A stretch of 64,000 nt of DNA from Plectrocnemia conspersa. Its lineage: Eukaryota; Arthropoda; Insecta; Trichoptera; Polycentropodidae. Each line of letters starts with the position of its first letter. Position 1 is the stretch's first letter. The stretch lies in assembly GCA_009617715.1 (NCBI GenBank), contig VTFK01000003.1, positions 2,852,001 to 2,916,000 of the forward strand. The letters run 5' to 3'. Shown in pieces: positions 20,876-33,278 of this stretch. The notes under the pieces were generated by a model. The model was not told where the DNA came from. It made no database searches and saw only the letters and a list, made by a program, of their open reading frames with translations. A program made the translations under genes and the position numbers.

Positions 20876-22260
20876 TTATCTATAAAAATTCAAAATTAAT
20901 AATAAGTTTATTAACAGTGTTATACTAAAACTTGTATTTGAACTTGATGATTCTATATGACCCATCTCCATTGCTAATATATTAGATCCGTAATTTGTAT
21001 AAGTATCGTCTCCATACAACGGGCTGTTCAGTATTTGTCTGAGACTCTCGGAGTGTGCAGGTAGATTTTCGCATCTAATCAGCGGCGCTTGATAAGAAGT
21101 TGGTCTGTCTTTTGCTCCCCTCTTTCTATTTTCAGTATCCACCTGCCCCATGAATAAGAGTGGTAAGCCAAAAAAGTCAGTTTCTACTCTCAAAAGTTCG
21201 TATTCGACACTAGGCACGGCCAGTCCTAAAGTCGGACAACCATGAGTAGACGACATTTCGCGGGGATAACCCAACTTCCATGGACCTATGCCGCAATCGA
21301 GATCTTGCTTCAGGTTATCCAACATATTTTGATCGAAAACTGTGAGAGATGCTTTTTCTACGTGGAAGTCCACTTCGGTACCTCCTGGTGTGTGATGGTC
21401 AGATTTACCGACTTTGTAATGTCCTGCTGCTGTGACTGAAAAACTTTGACCCGAGCATATCGTGTCGTAGAAAAATTTGTATTCGACGATCCATGTTCTA
21501 TCGCCGGCGTAAAATCTAAAGTGCCTCGTCAAATAGAGGTTCATGGGACGCTGCTCGCAATGCACTGAAACCCATTCACCGGTCAAGGATAGAGGTAGCT
21601 TTATTTTAGTCAAAAGATGCGGCGGGGATCTCTCGTGAGCCATAGCCACTGCTGCGCAAACATGACAGTGATTGAGCAGCTCAGTATTTTTGGGCTCTTC
21701 AATCTTCGAATCTTCCATCTTAGGTGATAAAATTGAATCAATGTCGCTAATGGTACCCACGTCAAAGTTTCCTATGTAGCTCTTTTCGTGGATGCGACCC
21801 CTCATGTCTTCAATTCCTTTAGGATCGAAATTGAGCAAAGAGTCGCTTCTGATTAGAGAAGCGCTCTGAAGAGCTAAAGTATCAGAGACAGATGCGTCTA
21901 CTCTAAGCAACGGAACTTGGAAAGCGGTCGGTTTGTACGAAGCTCTAGAGTCGAGTCTGGAATGAATGTCTCCGAGCAGTAGTTCTTGTCTGTAATAGGT
22001 CGTCTTGAACTTATCGTTCATTCCAGGTCTGATTTGAACTTTAAAATGATGCAGCTCGTGAAACACTAAACTGAGAGATAGGAGACAGTTGAACGTTTCA
22101 TGCTTGTGGTGTTTTTTATGCGTATTTGTATGGCTTCTGTACGGTTCATCACTGGATAGTGACGAGGTGAAAGGCCTGTGGTTGCGTAGTGGATGCGGTT
22201 CCTCTGACAAGTTAAACAAATAATACTCCTTGTGAGGCTTCCATCGTTTTCTCACGAGAC
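20876..22260 (-). CDS. APCDD1: APCDD1-like Wnt inhibitor, last coding exon
   Basis: This encodes the end of APCDDC domain 1 and all of domain 2. The phase-1 acceptor is ATTTTTAG before 22260; the exon's first bases GT complete a serine codon with the previous exon's A. Recognisable blocks in order are HELHHFKVQ, ELLLGDIHSRL (the vertebrate proteins have a similar LFLGDIH block), YKPTAFQVPLL, then HCHVC. Domain 2 begins LTGEWVSVHCEQRP and continues LTRHFRFY, GGTEVDFHV, HGCPTLGL, EYELLRVE and SYQAPLIRCE. The tail SFSITLLINLLLILNFYR is hydrophobic, fitting a C-terminal membrane segment or GPI signal. APCDD1 proteins sit at the cell surface and block Wnt signalling upstream of beta-catenin. An acidic, serine-rich linker of roughly 80 residues before HCHVC is longer than in vertebrates. 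The family call is secure; signalling activity here is inferred. Confidence 0.93.
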
Positions 22261-22334
22261 CTAAAAATATCGAATTACGATTAGAAAAAAAATATTTAAA
22301 AATAGTTTTTGTATTGAAGTGGATATAAAATTAC
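22261..22334 (-). other. 74-bp intron of the APCDD1-like gene
   Basis: Minus-strand GTAATT donor after CCA-A and TTTTTAG acceptor. Splicing restores the reading frame (phase 1) and joins NATCPS to the next exon. Confidence 0.85.
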
Positions 22335-22576
22335 TTGGACAAGTCGCGTTCATCTTGACTGAAAGGTGATATGCGACCTCTGGCGTGTGAGGAATTATCG
22401 AGACCCTGTACAGCGAGTATAAACCGTGGGCTCTCAGTTGCCCGCGAGCTGTGATTGTATATCCAGGGGTACTGCAGGATTCGTCACTGTAGTAAAACTG
22501 CAGGAGTTTGAAGGTTCCATTTTTATAGAATGTGTAAGATCGAAGCAAGAATTCTGGCCCAGGTCGAATCTCGCAT
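22335..22576 (-). CDS. APCDD1: APCDD1-like Wnt inhibitor, exon with the core of APCDDC domain 1
   Basis: Starts after a TTCTTTACAG acceptor at 22577 and ends at a GTAATT donor. The first base A completes GG from the upstream exon as glycine, and the exon then reads CEIRPGPEFLLRSYTFYKNG, TFKLLQFYYSDESC, YTITARGQL, RVSIIPHTPEVAYHLSV and NATCP. CE-R-GPEF--RSY-FY--NTF---QFYY is the signature of the APCDDC domain, a beta-barrel reported to hold the Wnt lipid. The conserved cysteines of domain 1 are present. Exon phase is verified on both sides. Of the three exons this one is the most conserved. Confidence 0.94.
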
Positions 22577-25500
22577 CTGTAAAGAATTCAAAAATAACAT
22601 TTAAATACACGAAACGCTTTAACGGTACCATAAGTACTAACTAAGACAGAATATTTAGCGCGTCAATCATTTAGACATTAAACGAGACGTGATTTTTATC
22701 GAACGCAAATACGTGATTAGAATTATAATCCGGGAACGTTTTTTTGCTCAGAATTATGATTATTGATTTGTTAAGACGTGTTTTGAATATAATAGAATAG
22801 ATTAAAAATGAGATAAAGCTTGATTTATGAAGCAAATGATGTTTTTACTGTTCGAATCGGTTTTACAAGTTGATCTTTTAAAATCAGTGCCGGTAACACA
22901 TAACGAGAAGCTTATTTTAATAAATGTAATTTTCATATTTAGGACAAAATAAGTAATTCATAATTTTTAAAACATTTAAGAAAGATTTATATATAATTTA
23001 TTTTCTGATTTTCTGACTATAATAATGCATTATATTCTTTAGAAATAGCTAGTGTTATATACGAATATATGGTCTTAAACAGATATCATGTCACTCACTC
23101 AGCAACGACTTTGCGTAGCAACAAACGGTTAGACGAAAACGTATTATTTTATTTCAACATATCTAATTAGTATAATGTTATAAATAATGGAAAATATTTT
23201 GTTTCCAGAGCATTAGTAAAATGGGTTTCGTACAAAACGGTCAGTAAACAATCGGATAATATCTATTTTCATCCGGTCGCATCTAGTCCGTAGAGATAAC
23301 GAAGTATTTTGCTGTGTGTCTATAAACTTCACCAATGAACCTAGATTTTAAAAAATATCTCAAATCTTCATTGAAACCTTCAGCGGTAAATTTTGCACCT
23401 TTGAGAACGGTCGCCGAATTTTATAAAATATTAACAGGATTCATCCCCGAATATTTATGTTTTGGCAAACATTGAAGCAATAGAGATGGCATAGTTGAAA
23501 TATCAAATTAACATTTGAAGACTAAGAAAGAAAATACGTAAATCGTTATTTTGCTGATTTCGGTTTTTAAAGAAGTGGTGACTACTACCGTGTAAATATC
23601 AACAACCAGCTAGGCTAAGCAAATATAAAATATATTTTGAGCAAACATGCATAATTGATGTATATATTCTCACACGAGTGTAGAATACTAAATATAAATG
23701 GCAATATATGATTCAAATATTTGATAAAATATAAATCGCGTTTCTTAAAAAAAAAATATTTTATCAAAAAAATATAACAGTTTGAGTGAAACCTTCTACT
23801 TAAAAAAAAATTCAAAATAACCTTAATTTTCATTATAGAAATTGCAAAAAATTCACACTGCGTACTATAAAGTTAGATGTTTTTTTTATGTTTGTGTTGA
23901 TATTTTTTTTTATTATTTACAGAAAATAAATCTATCCAAAAAAATAGCTTATTTTTTTATAAATTTAGTCTCATATTTTTGTGGAGGAAAAGAGCTCCAA
24001 GATAAATTTAAAATAGTTAGATTCTAACGCACTATATATTATTATACAAACTGTTTTTTTGTAAGCATCAGTGTGGATTATTATCGTATCGAATACATCA
24101 TCATTATGCTCTTTAAGTCGACTCACCAAACAAAGCCTTATCTGGATCATAAGGGACCAGAAAACAATTAAGAATTCGATACGAAATTACAGTGGAGCGA
24201 TTCCATTACGATACATACCACCCAGAATGCACGAAAAACATTACGAAACCATAAGATAAGATTCAAGTTCAATCATACGGTAAAATTTATTTATTTACTT
24301 TAGTCATATCTCATTAATCACGTCTGATTAATTCTCCGCATTCCCACGCGTGTTTCTTTACAAATCGTTTACAAGCCTTTTTATAATTTACACACACGTA
24401 ATTATTAATTGCTTTATCGCCCAGAAAACCAGCAGAGATCGTTAAAAACATTATAAATCTATCCAAAAATAATAATATCAAAAGCCGTAAAACAAACGTA
24501 GAGAATCATACACGTGTGTATAATCACCGTGTAATGTGTATTTACATATTTTACGATCGTGTGTAACTCAATATCGCGGTTTACGATTTCAACGACTTTT
24601 TTTTTTGGACACGCCGTATTTATTATGGGCTGTCACAGAACGTGAATGATTTACGTTTAGAGCCTTTTTATACGTACGTGAGTGGAAAAAATAATGATAG
24701 GATCGCAGCATCTAGTCGTTTGAAAATTATATATTTTTTATACAACCTGCTTCCGAAACGGGAAAGATGGGCATCTTATTCTAGAGAAATAACATCTAGA
24801 TAAAACTAAACTGCCTATTGTTGATTCTGTGTTTTTTTTTACAAACAAATATTAATAAATCCACAAACCTGGGGCTAAATCACACGCGTTTTTTCTATAT
24901 GGCATTAAAATAAATCACACAGTGTGTACTATGTGGATATCGGAATAACGCAACGGGGATTTCTTTTTTTTGTGTTTTTTTTTGTATAGATTAGGGATGA
25001 CAAACGTTATTAATTTTATTTTTGTAAAAAATGATGCTACGATGCATAGAAATAAATCATTTAGAAAGCAAACGTATATTATTTCATCGAAAACATCTGC
25101 TAACCGTGTCCAGACTGAGGAAACGAGAAAAAAAGATTTTAGAGAAGAGGGAGGAAAAATAAAGTATGTCCCTTGTCAAAACAAAAAAGTGACAAGTGAT
25201 TTAGGATCAACGTCATTTCAGACAGGTATAAGCAAACATAGCAAGATAAATATTTATATATCAGATTTATTTTCTCAATCACTTAAAAATAATCTTATAC
25301 ATAAATTTATTTTTCGATTGTAACAAGTTAAACTAAATTAAATGTCTAACACTGATAATTTTATTAATAAAAAGGATGATATGCTGATGAACCTTAAATA
25401 AGTCATTATAAGATTTTACCTGATTTTTAAACCGGAATATACTATATAATATTTACACTGCAAGAAACTGATATGTATCTAACAAGAAGCGTTTAATGAA

Positions 25501-26165
25501 AATTCTCCCAATAAACTTTTAAAGAGCGTTTTATATGCATAATTTTAGCGCAAAAAATAAAGTTTTTGACCGAAAATATATTTTCTAGAAATTTTCTGAA
25601 ACTTAAATATTATATTAGAATATGAATTGATAATATGCATAAATTATGATATTATTAAGATAAGAACAAAGTATGTGGCTTTGATTTTTAAACTATAAAA
25701 ATCACATATGAAATAAATAATAAATATTCAATTACAAGTTATTCAGAAAATTATAAAAGTATTAAGTAATTTTTCGGTTGCAAAGGATTTTATAATATAT
25801 GAATCGAATGAACAAATCAACGATTGATATGCTACGTGTTCTAAAAAAATATTTAAAAGTATAATGCAGGTAAATTCGTAAATTATTTTTTGTGTATAAA
25901 TAATATTATTTATTATTTATTTAAATTAAAACCATTGTAGCTTAATAGGTAGCTCCAATGCGTCACGATGGTCATAAAACAATATTAAATATGATTGCAA
26001 TACACAAAAAATATAAGTTAAATATTATAATAAAATAAGACGAACCGGACCAGCTCCTCATAGCTGACATGAAATAGGGCAATGTGTAACGCCACCGTAT
26101 TGAGGAGTCGGATGACTACAGCCATAGGCGAGTCCTGTCATCAAAAGAGTACGTGATCGTGATTT
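22577..26165. other. Intronic AT-rich DNA, no gene seen
   Basis: No RNA or repeat recognised. The longest frame (117 codons, plus strand, 24970-25323) has lysine/serine/asparagine-rich content expected of chance translation of AT-rich DNA. Confidence 0.4.
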
Positions 26166-27040
26166 TCATAGATGTTCCAGAACCCAAAACTGGAATTCCT
26201 CGAGAATGTTTTGATTGTTGACAGCACCCTTCAGTAGTTTAAAAAAATGCTTAGCGACATATAACTTTCTGCGAGAACTCAGCGAATCGTATCCTAACGC
26301 TCCTAAAAGATAGGCGCTGGGATATTGGAATGGATAATAACCAAATATCCTCTTATATAGGTATCTCAAAAATATTTTCTGAAATAATGTTGCGAACTAA
26401 AATGTCATAGAGGACGCGAATAAGTGACCGATCGTCAAAGTGAAATGCGTTCCTTGGCTGAGCATATTGGAAAAAATTTTGCAGACGTCGTTTACGTGAA
26501 GAGAGAAGCTCTTTTTGTTCTCAAAAATGATTCCGAGATCTTTAGTGCAAGTTTCTCTATCCAAAATACTCACAAAGAGATCCCAGAGAGAGAGACACTT
26601 TTCGACATTAAATATTTTTTCGAAAATCTAAATCACTGTATCGAGAGAAGTCCGCAACAAATCAAATGCATTTATACAATTTTAAATCATCTGCATACAA
26701 AAGAAAACTTAGTATTACAACTGCCGTATTTATATCATTAATAAATAATAAACAGAGAGTCCAGGTTAAAACCTTGAGGACCCGAAGGGATGAAATACTC
26801 TTTCGACAATCGGCTGCCATAGGTTACAAACTGTCTACGATCGCTCAAATAACTCGAGAAGTACCGAGTTAAATCATCCGAGCAACCGAGGTCCGACATT
26901 TTTTTTAATAATAACCACAAGGTCTTCTCAAAATTCGAATATACGACATCTACTATATCTTTCCTAATTGTATATAAATATCTGAATTTTATTTTATTTA
27001 TCAATGATATACAAATAATAAATATGTATCGAGAAATCAT
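26166..27040 (-). pseudogene. Non-LTR retrotransposon reverse transcriptase, broken
   Basis: Minus-strand fragments in order: FSSYLSDRRQFV with SGPQG (about 26780-26860, the RT finger-to-palm region SYL-RKQ-V...SG-PQGS). Next are the catalytic LLYADDLKLY (YADD at 26686-26697) and a C-terminal FRYLYKRIFGYYP-like block with LGYDSLSSRRKL and FFKLLKGAVN (26166-26369). This order matches the RT and thumb of CR1/Jockey-type LINEs. Stops and frameshifts separate the pieces. It lies in the large intron in the same orientation as the host gene. Confidence 0.82.
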
Positions 27041-30000
27041 AGATAATATCTAAAAGTATAACACATCGTGGTTTAAAAGTATTTTAATTTCAAACAATCC
27101 AAGTATTTTGGTTGCACTGCCCTTGTGGAAATCAAGGTAGGAATAAAAAAATGTCACGTCATAACCAATTCGGTTTGAATGGATTATGGGAGAACGCGTC
27201 AGTGCCTGGAGTGCAGGGTAAATAAGAAGGCGAAAACTGGAAAAATAAACACAGTTACAATTTTTTAGAAATTTCCTAGAAATTATGTTTGTTTTTTATT
27301 CTGCTGCAGGCGGACCTTGAACCTCGTGAGTGTGCATTATGTTAATTCGAAGTCGAGTTAACAAACATGACAAGACATAGGCGTCTGTAAAGTGGTTGTA
27401 CACCAGGCGTGTTCCGAAGAGTCGAAATTAACGGTCCATGTAAACACAGCCTCCAAAACGCCATAAACAAACTTTGAACCAAACGATATTCAAATACGTA
27501 TACGAAAAACCTGTAATAGAATCTGTTGCTTTATTTCGATGCGTTCGGTGCATCTGCCATGTTACCAAGAGGGCGCAACTATAGGAGCCATGGGTGGTTT
27601 CCAAAAATACGAGCAATAAATTACTTGCAGGCAAAACGGTTACAGTGTTTCTTCGTAACGAGGAGAAACATTAAAAAAACAGAACCGAACTTGTTTGACT
27701 TTTTTGTAACTTTGATTAAAAATCAGGTGCTCCATCAACGTCATATGATTTAATTGAGTTGGTGACAAATTTATCCATTATTTATTCACCTCGACTCGAT
27801 CTATAGTTCATGGCAAAGATGAATCGGTTCAATCAAATATTTAAATGTATGTATTTTTTAATAAATATACAATGAATTAAAAAAATTAATAAATTCAGCC
27901 AAAATAAAAAACGTAATATTACTTAACCACTTAGCATGCTTAGTAATCATACTTTTATAATTACTTCTTATAATAATTGGGATTGCCATCTTAAAATGAA
28001 GAAATTAAATTGTTAAATCAATGCAGTTTAAAAGTATTGATTTTAGGATCAGTAATATAATTACTTATTAACTATTTATCGTATGAATGGATTTTAAAAA
28101 ATCAAATGTGAAGGAATAGAATTAAGAAAATTATCGGAACTGTTTGATTATGAATATGAAGACAAAATTAGCAGTAACCCAAAAAAACAATACATTTAAT
28201 GTAATTCTCGTGATAAAGAGCGTTTTTAAAAAAACTGAAGATTTGAAAGTTTTTAATAAAAACTGAAGTCTTCCCAAATATATTATTTACATGGTTTTGT
28301 CAATATGTAAACACAAAACCATGTAAAATATTGTCTTTCTGAGCGTAAAAGGTTAAGCAATTCTTGTAAACATAAATTAACATGATGTTTTGTATTTAAA
28401 ACATAAAAAACATACAACGATTACGAAAGCACGACAGACAAACGACAACAAATCAAATTGACAACCTAAAATAATGCAAACAAGGAAGACACCTCTTCGA
28501 CAAAAAAGCTTTAGCATACACAACGAGGCTCAAGCTTATTATTCAAACTATGCTTCGATTTTGAGCATTCGAAACACAAAGAATGATATGTAGCGTGAAT
28601 TTGTAATCTTGTGTGAACATCTGACGCGTGACTCGCTTATCGATAATCACCAACACGTTTCGGCCTTAATTGGTTTTAAATGTAAATTGAAAACGTTTGA
28701 GAAACACTGGTAAAAAGTAAAAAAAAGGTGTGCGTCAAAGAATAGAAATTAAACGAGACAGATTTTATCGCGAGGGGTCTTGAGCAAACAGGGTCCCCAA
28801 ACAAATCGTGCGTATTTATTGACTTTTCCTTGCTATAGGAATAGGCACTGTCATAGTTGAGAAACGGTAACAAAAAATAAATAAATAAAAGGTAAACAAA
28901 TACGGCCCAACAGGGAATGTTTGACGGGCCCACGCTGTGAGGAAGAATGTTGTATGCATTTTGAAAATTCAATTTGACGGACCCCCGCGGTTCGCTGAGG
29001 ATTCGTAGATATTTCTTCAGTATTCTAGAAATCGCCATGGTGTGGTCATAAAGATTCAGGAGCGATAGACAAACCACTATCTGCTACAAGTCTGCTACAA
29101 ATCAAAAATATTTTTTAAAAATGTAAGGGAGATTGATACAGGAAGATTCACATCTTCAACTAAAAGCATGATTAAATAGAGAAATGTAATCTTTTAAAAA
29201 ATAATATAGGAATGCAAGGAAGGCTAAACTTTTGAGGACTGTTTATTAAGTGATAATCTCCATATTATTAGCTTCTACATTTTCATAGCTAAACATATAT
29301 CTAAAGATCTAACCAATTTATATCTTGAACACTAAATACTTCTTAGCGTCTTGTTCTACAGATTTTCAGAATTATTTCCGACTTTTGAGACTTGCATATA
29401 AAACATATTTTTATACTAAGCTCTGTAGTGTAAATTCGATGAATCGCCTTATTTTTTAATTCACATACAAACAATAATAAAACGGAATTGAAAGGGATGT
29501 ATTATTTGGACGCTCACACACACGCCAACATATTCTTTTCACAACCGTAGGTCATCGTCAAAGGGCAAGTCAGACCCTTCTTCCATTATTTATTTAATCA
29601 TCCAGCAAAAGAGGTCCTTTGTGCATGCAGGGGACAGGCGAGAAAACGGTAGGTATTTTTTATAATCCGTGGACGATAATGCGTGAAATTGATTCCAAGC
29701 AGTATTCGCGCCTTTTATAATTCTATAATAATAAATAAATAATGAATTGCTCCTTAGGTCAGTTGTAAAATAATCTAAAAAATACTGGAGGTCGTTAAGA
29801 CCCGTAATAAAATTAGATATCCAGAGTCGTTTCAATCAAGCGACGCGGTCGAGCCGAAACATCACAAGATAAACATCTTGTTCAATCATTGGGAGGCATT
29901 CAAATAACGTGAAACGTGTTCCAAACAATGTCAGCCACTTGTCAATTATTCCAACGAGCGGCGGCCATTGTTAGGGAACCGGTGGTCTCGAGCGCCCAAA

Positions 30001-31539
30001 AAAGTGTCTCCGAGATTCTTTTTTTAAGCATCCGCTTCTGTGAGTCGGCTCTATAAAAATCGATTGAAAGGACAGTGCCATTCAGTGATGACGTAATTGA
30101 TAGCGTTCAAGGTGTGCAAAGTACATATGGATATTTATAGATATATTGAACTTTTCATTAAAAAAATCACATATAGATATTGCCATCTATAGTTTCTCTC
30201 TTTATTTGGTCGACCTATGAAATTAATAGATAATCGATTCAATTAAGTTGTTTTAAGTCAATAATCAATTGAAGATTTCTGTTGGATACAAATAATGAAA
30301 TAATTGTTATCAGCGTGATAATATAAATTTATGTTTATAAAATAAATTACGCCCGCATTCTTCTCAAGAGTCGACGTTTCCTTCGTGGATATTTACATAC
30401 AATATGCAACATTTGGAATTTTCGATGTTTGTTTTTCATCACAACCTTAAAAGACACATCCGGCGAGCTATGCAAACACACATTGCATATTTCACTCAAT
30501 GTCCCTTGGGTTCTGACGTCTACAAGATTTTAAATCTATGCAAAAAGTCTAACTAGCTCTGAGGAAAAAAATCAAGCCATCATCGAGTTTTGTTTTACCG
30601 TGAAAAATAAACACCATCAATGCTTCTAAATTATTATATATTGCTGACGGTGCAAAACGTCCCGGAGGCGTGTGCAACATCGTCGTTATTAATTACTATA
30701 TTTATTGAGCGCACAACCACTTTTATGTTTTAGACTCGAATCTCGATATGGGAACGAAAAACGCTTATGGTTGTAAACCAGTTGGATAGAAAACGCTGTT
30801 AGCAGCGTTGACCACGCTTCGGGTCAAAAATAATACTATGTGTTGTGTACACACTTGTTATCGAAGTGTTTATGATGGATGTTGTTGGATGCGCGATTGG
30901 AAATTCTATGGTATTAGAGATAAAACCTTTAAAAAGGAAAAAACAGCTTTATCAATATTATGTTTTTTAAATAACCAAGCTTATATTCAAATGGGTATAT
31001 AATAATTTAAATATTATAGTATTCAGTTGATGTAAAAAATTCATGTAAAAAATCGGAACCTAATCAAATAAATATCTACATACCTACAACAAATGGCTAT
31101 AAAAAATATTTTTTCTATTCAATGATGCCAGTTGCAGCACGTTTAAAAAACGAATAAAATTTAATTGGCAAGATAATGGGCGGATAAAAAGCTCCAGCAT
31201 AAACTAACTAAATAATAGAACGCGTTAGATATGAATATATTGAACATAGATATATTTAGGCAATGTTCATGACGCACAATATTTTCTAACGAGTTGCACA
31301 TTTCGTTTTAATCAGTTTCAATTCCTGATTATCCTTGTCAAACAAAAACACAAAGATGAATGCTTCTATCATGGCCAATTTAATTTCACATTTCAAAACT
31401 TCTACACATAAGAAGAAGATAACGAGAAACTAATTTGCCATGGAATTTGAATCACAAAATGTTGGTTCTATTCTTTTGTGATAAAAATTATGGCAATGGA
31501 TGTTTGGCTTTGATAAATCATGAATAAATCACCAGTAGA
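27041..31539. other. Intronic DNA without a recognised feature
   Basis: 27120-27770 and 28650-30080 are less AT-rich than average. A 133-codon minus-strand frame at 28676-29077 and an 81-codon one at 29590-29835 have no recognisable motifs; I treat them as chance. 30640-30850 is another GC-richer patch. Confidence 0.4.
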
Positions 31540-31887
31540 TATATATATCTACTAGCGAAAATATATTTTAACTGATAGTGAAATTATATACTGCTCTAAA
31601 ATACCTATAACACAAATATCCATTTGCTGTTCAAACCCAAACCTAACCTACACGAATTAACGAAACCCAATTTGACCTAATGAAAGTTTTAAATCTAATT
31701 ATAGTTTTAGAACTTCAATTGGGTCAAATCCAAAATATTTCTCTCAGAGGAAAATAAGCGGAAGAAGAAGTACAGATAGATTTCGCATACTGCTCCATGG
31801 TTTGTTTGCCCTTTGATATTACAATATGTTTTAAAATATGATCCTTGCCAATATTACTACAGACTGATGTATGGTCAAAGTGTATTC

Positions 31888-32106
31888 AAACTGAATTTTG
31901 GTCAATAGGAGGGCGCAAAAACAATTATCACTTCTCATAAGTCAAAAATTCACGACAAAAGCAATAAAATCGTGGGGCGCCGTCGAAGCGAGCGTTCCCA
32001 CTCGAGCGACGGCGCCGACACGATTTTATTGCTTTTGACGTGGATTTTTGACTTATGAGAAGTGATAATTGTTTTTTGCGCTCTCTTATTGGTCAAAATT
32101 CGGTTT
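31888..32106. repeat. Foldback element copy 1 (near-perfect palindrome)
   Basis: The left arm runs CTGAATTTTGGTCAATAGG, CAATTATCACTTCT, GTCAAAAATTCACG, AGCAATAAAATCGTG and GGCGCCGTCG. The right arm is its reverse complement, around a centre near 31995. RNA or single-stranded DNA from it would fold into a hairpin of about 95 bp. The same palindrome recurs at 36038 and 39647. No coding content. Confidence 0.85.
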
Positions 32107-32224
32107 AGATATGCCTTCTTCATTCGATTCTCACTTATTGTAAGTCGTAATATTGTTATGAACGCTAGAGAGCCGAGCGTTTCCACTGCGACGGCACAAT
32201 TTTATTGCTTTTGATGTGAATTCT

Positions 32225-32455
32225 AAACCTTGAATTTGGCCAGGAAAATGCATGCAACTACAATGTGAATTCTAAACATGGACACTTAGAGCAGGTGGAA
32301 ACATCTGTTTCCCCTTGAATATGTACAGGAAAAAACATGTCATTTCATGATATATCTATGAATCTTATTGAAATCGAAATATTAAAAAAATTACCACTGA
32401 CTGCCTAACTTTGGCCCCCCTCCCCCCATTCCTAGAAAAAGTTGAAATGACGTCC
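32225..32455 (-). repeat. Foldback-family terminal module with C-run
   Basis: Contains AAATGCATG, GAATCTTATTGAAATCGAAA, CCACTGACTG, a run of C and T, then GTTGAAATGACGTCC. Related modules are at 35597, 36895 and 38805. Confidence 0.6.
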
Positions 32456-32519
32456 AATAGAAAAACGAGTTCATACAATGCCCTACCGTTTAATAGCCCA
32501 AGATGGTTCGTCACTGAGG

Positions 32520-32580
32520 GTTTGTGCCCCCAGATAATGTGCTCCATATCTCTAGTCACGTTTTTTATCTGTGTTTAACC
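32520..32580 (-). pseudogene. LINE C-terminal scrap (EHIIWG motif)
   Basis: Minus-strand reading gives TRDMEHIIWGHK. It aligns with the block at about 2815 and resembles the C-terminal EHI-W motif of R1/Jockey LINE ORFs. Only a few dozen codons remain. Confidence 0.4.
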
Positions 32581-32805
32581 AATGCCTTATATGTCATTAT
32601 GAAATGTCAATTTAAGGTCCCTATATTAATACATAAATCTCGCTACGCTACTACAGTTTTTCTTTATTTAAAAAAAAAAATCTTTTTCTTACAATAAAAA
32701 TATTTCGCTACACGATCTGCGTTTTTTATTAAAATAAAAATTTAATTTGAGTATTTTTAACATTAAAATAGAACAAATTAACTTTGTAAGTAGTTTTTAA
32801 AATCT

Positions 32806-33278
32806 TAACCCTTTAAGCAGTGAGGTGCTTTATATACATTTGGTAATTTGTTAGTATACATCTGGGAGTGAGTTAATTTTACGTATTTTTCCATAATTAT
32901 TTCTGTTGTTATTTTTTTTATTATTATTTTATACTGCATTTATAGTCAATTAAAAAAAAATATCTGTGACTCAACGTTTTATTGCGTTTATTTATTACAC
33001 TAATTTTTTGTATTAGTATGTTTTAATAATTTATTTTAGCATTTTATTATTTAATTTTTTATACATTAATCGACATTTGTGGGGTTTTTATAGTAATTCA
33101 GAGGCTCTCAATATTTTTTATAAAATAAATATAAAATATTTTTAGTTATGTTTATTTATTTCATACTCTTCAATTTATTTTAATTATTCTCTATAAAAAT
33201 ATATACATTTTATTAAATTTAAAAAAAATCTCAGTGAAATATTGACCACCGTACATGTACGGCAATAGCACTAAATGG
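32806..33278. mobile_element. piggyBac-type MITE, about 470 bp
   Basis: The left end is TTAACCCTTTAAGCAGTGAG and the right end CAATAGCACTAAATGG followed by TTAT (a mutated TTAA). The right-hand GACCACCGTACATGTACGGC is also present at 43027-43048, showing an interspersed family. The interior is AT-rich and non-coding. Confidence 0.5.

Noticed and set aside
24970..25323. 117-codon plus-strand open frame
   Set aside because: Composition is typical of chance translation of AT-rich DNA, there are no motifs, and it lies in the APCDD1 intron.
28676..29077. 133-codon minus-strand open frame in the APCDD1 intron
   Set aside because: No domain or family resemblance and no convincing splice sites; it could not be linked in phase to the known exons, which already join directly.
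31630..31690. CCTAACCTA and similar strings resembling insect telomere repeats
   Set aside because: Only one or two units inside an interspersed repeat; not a TTAGG array.
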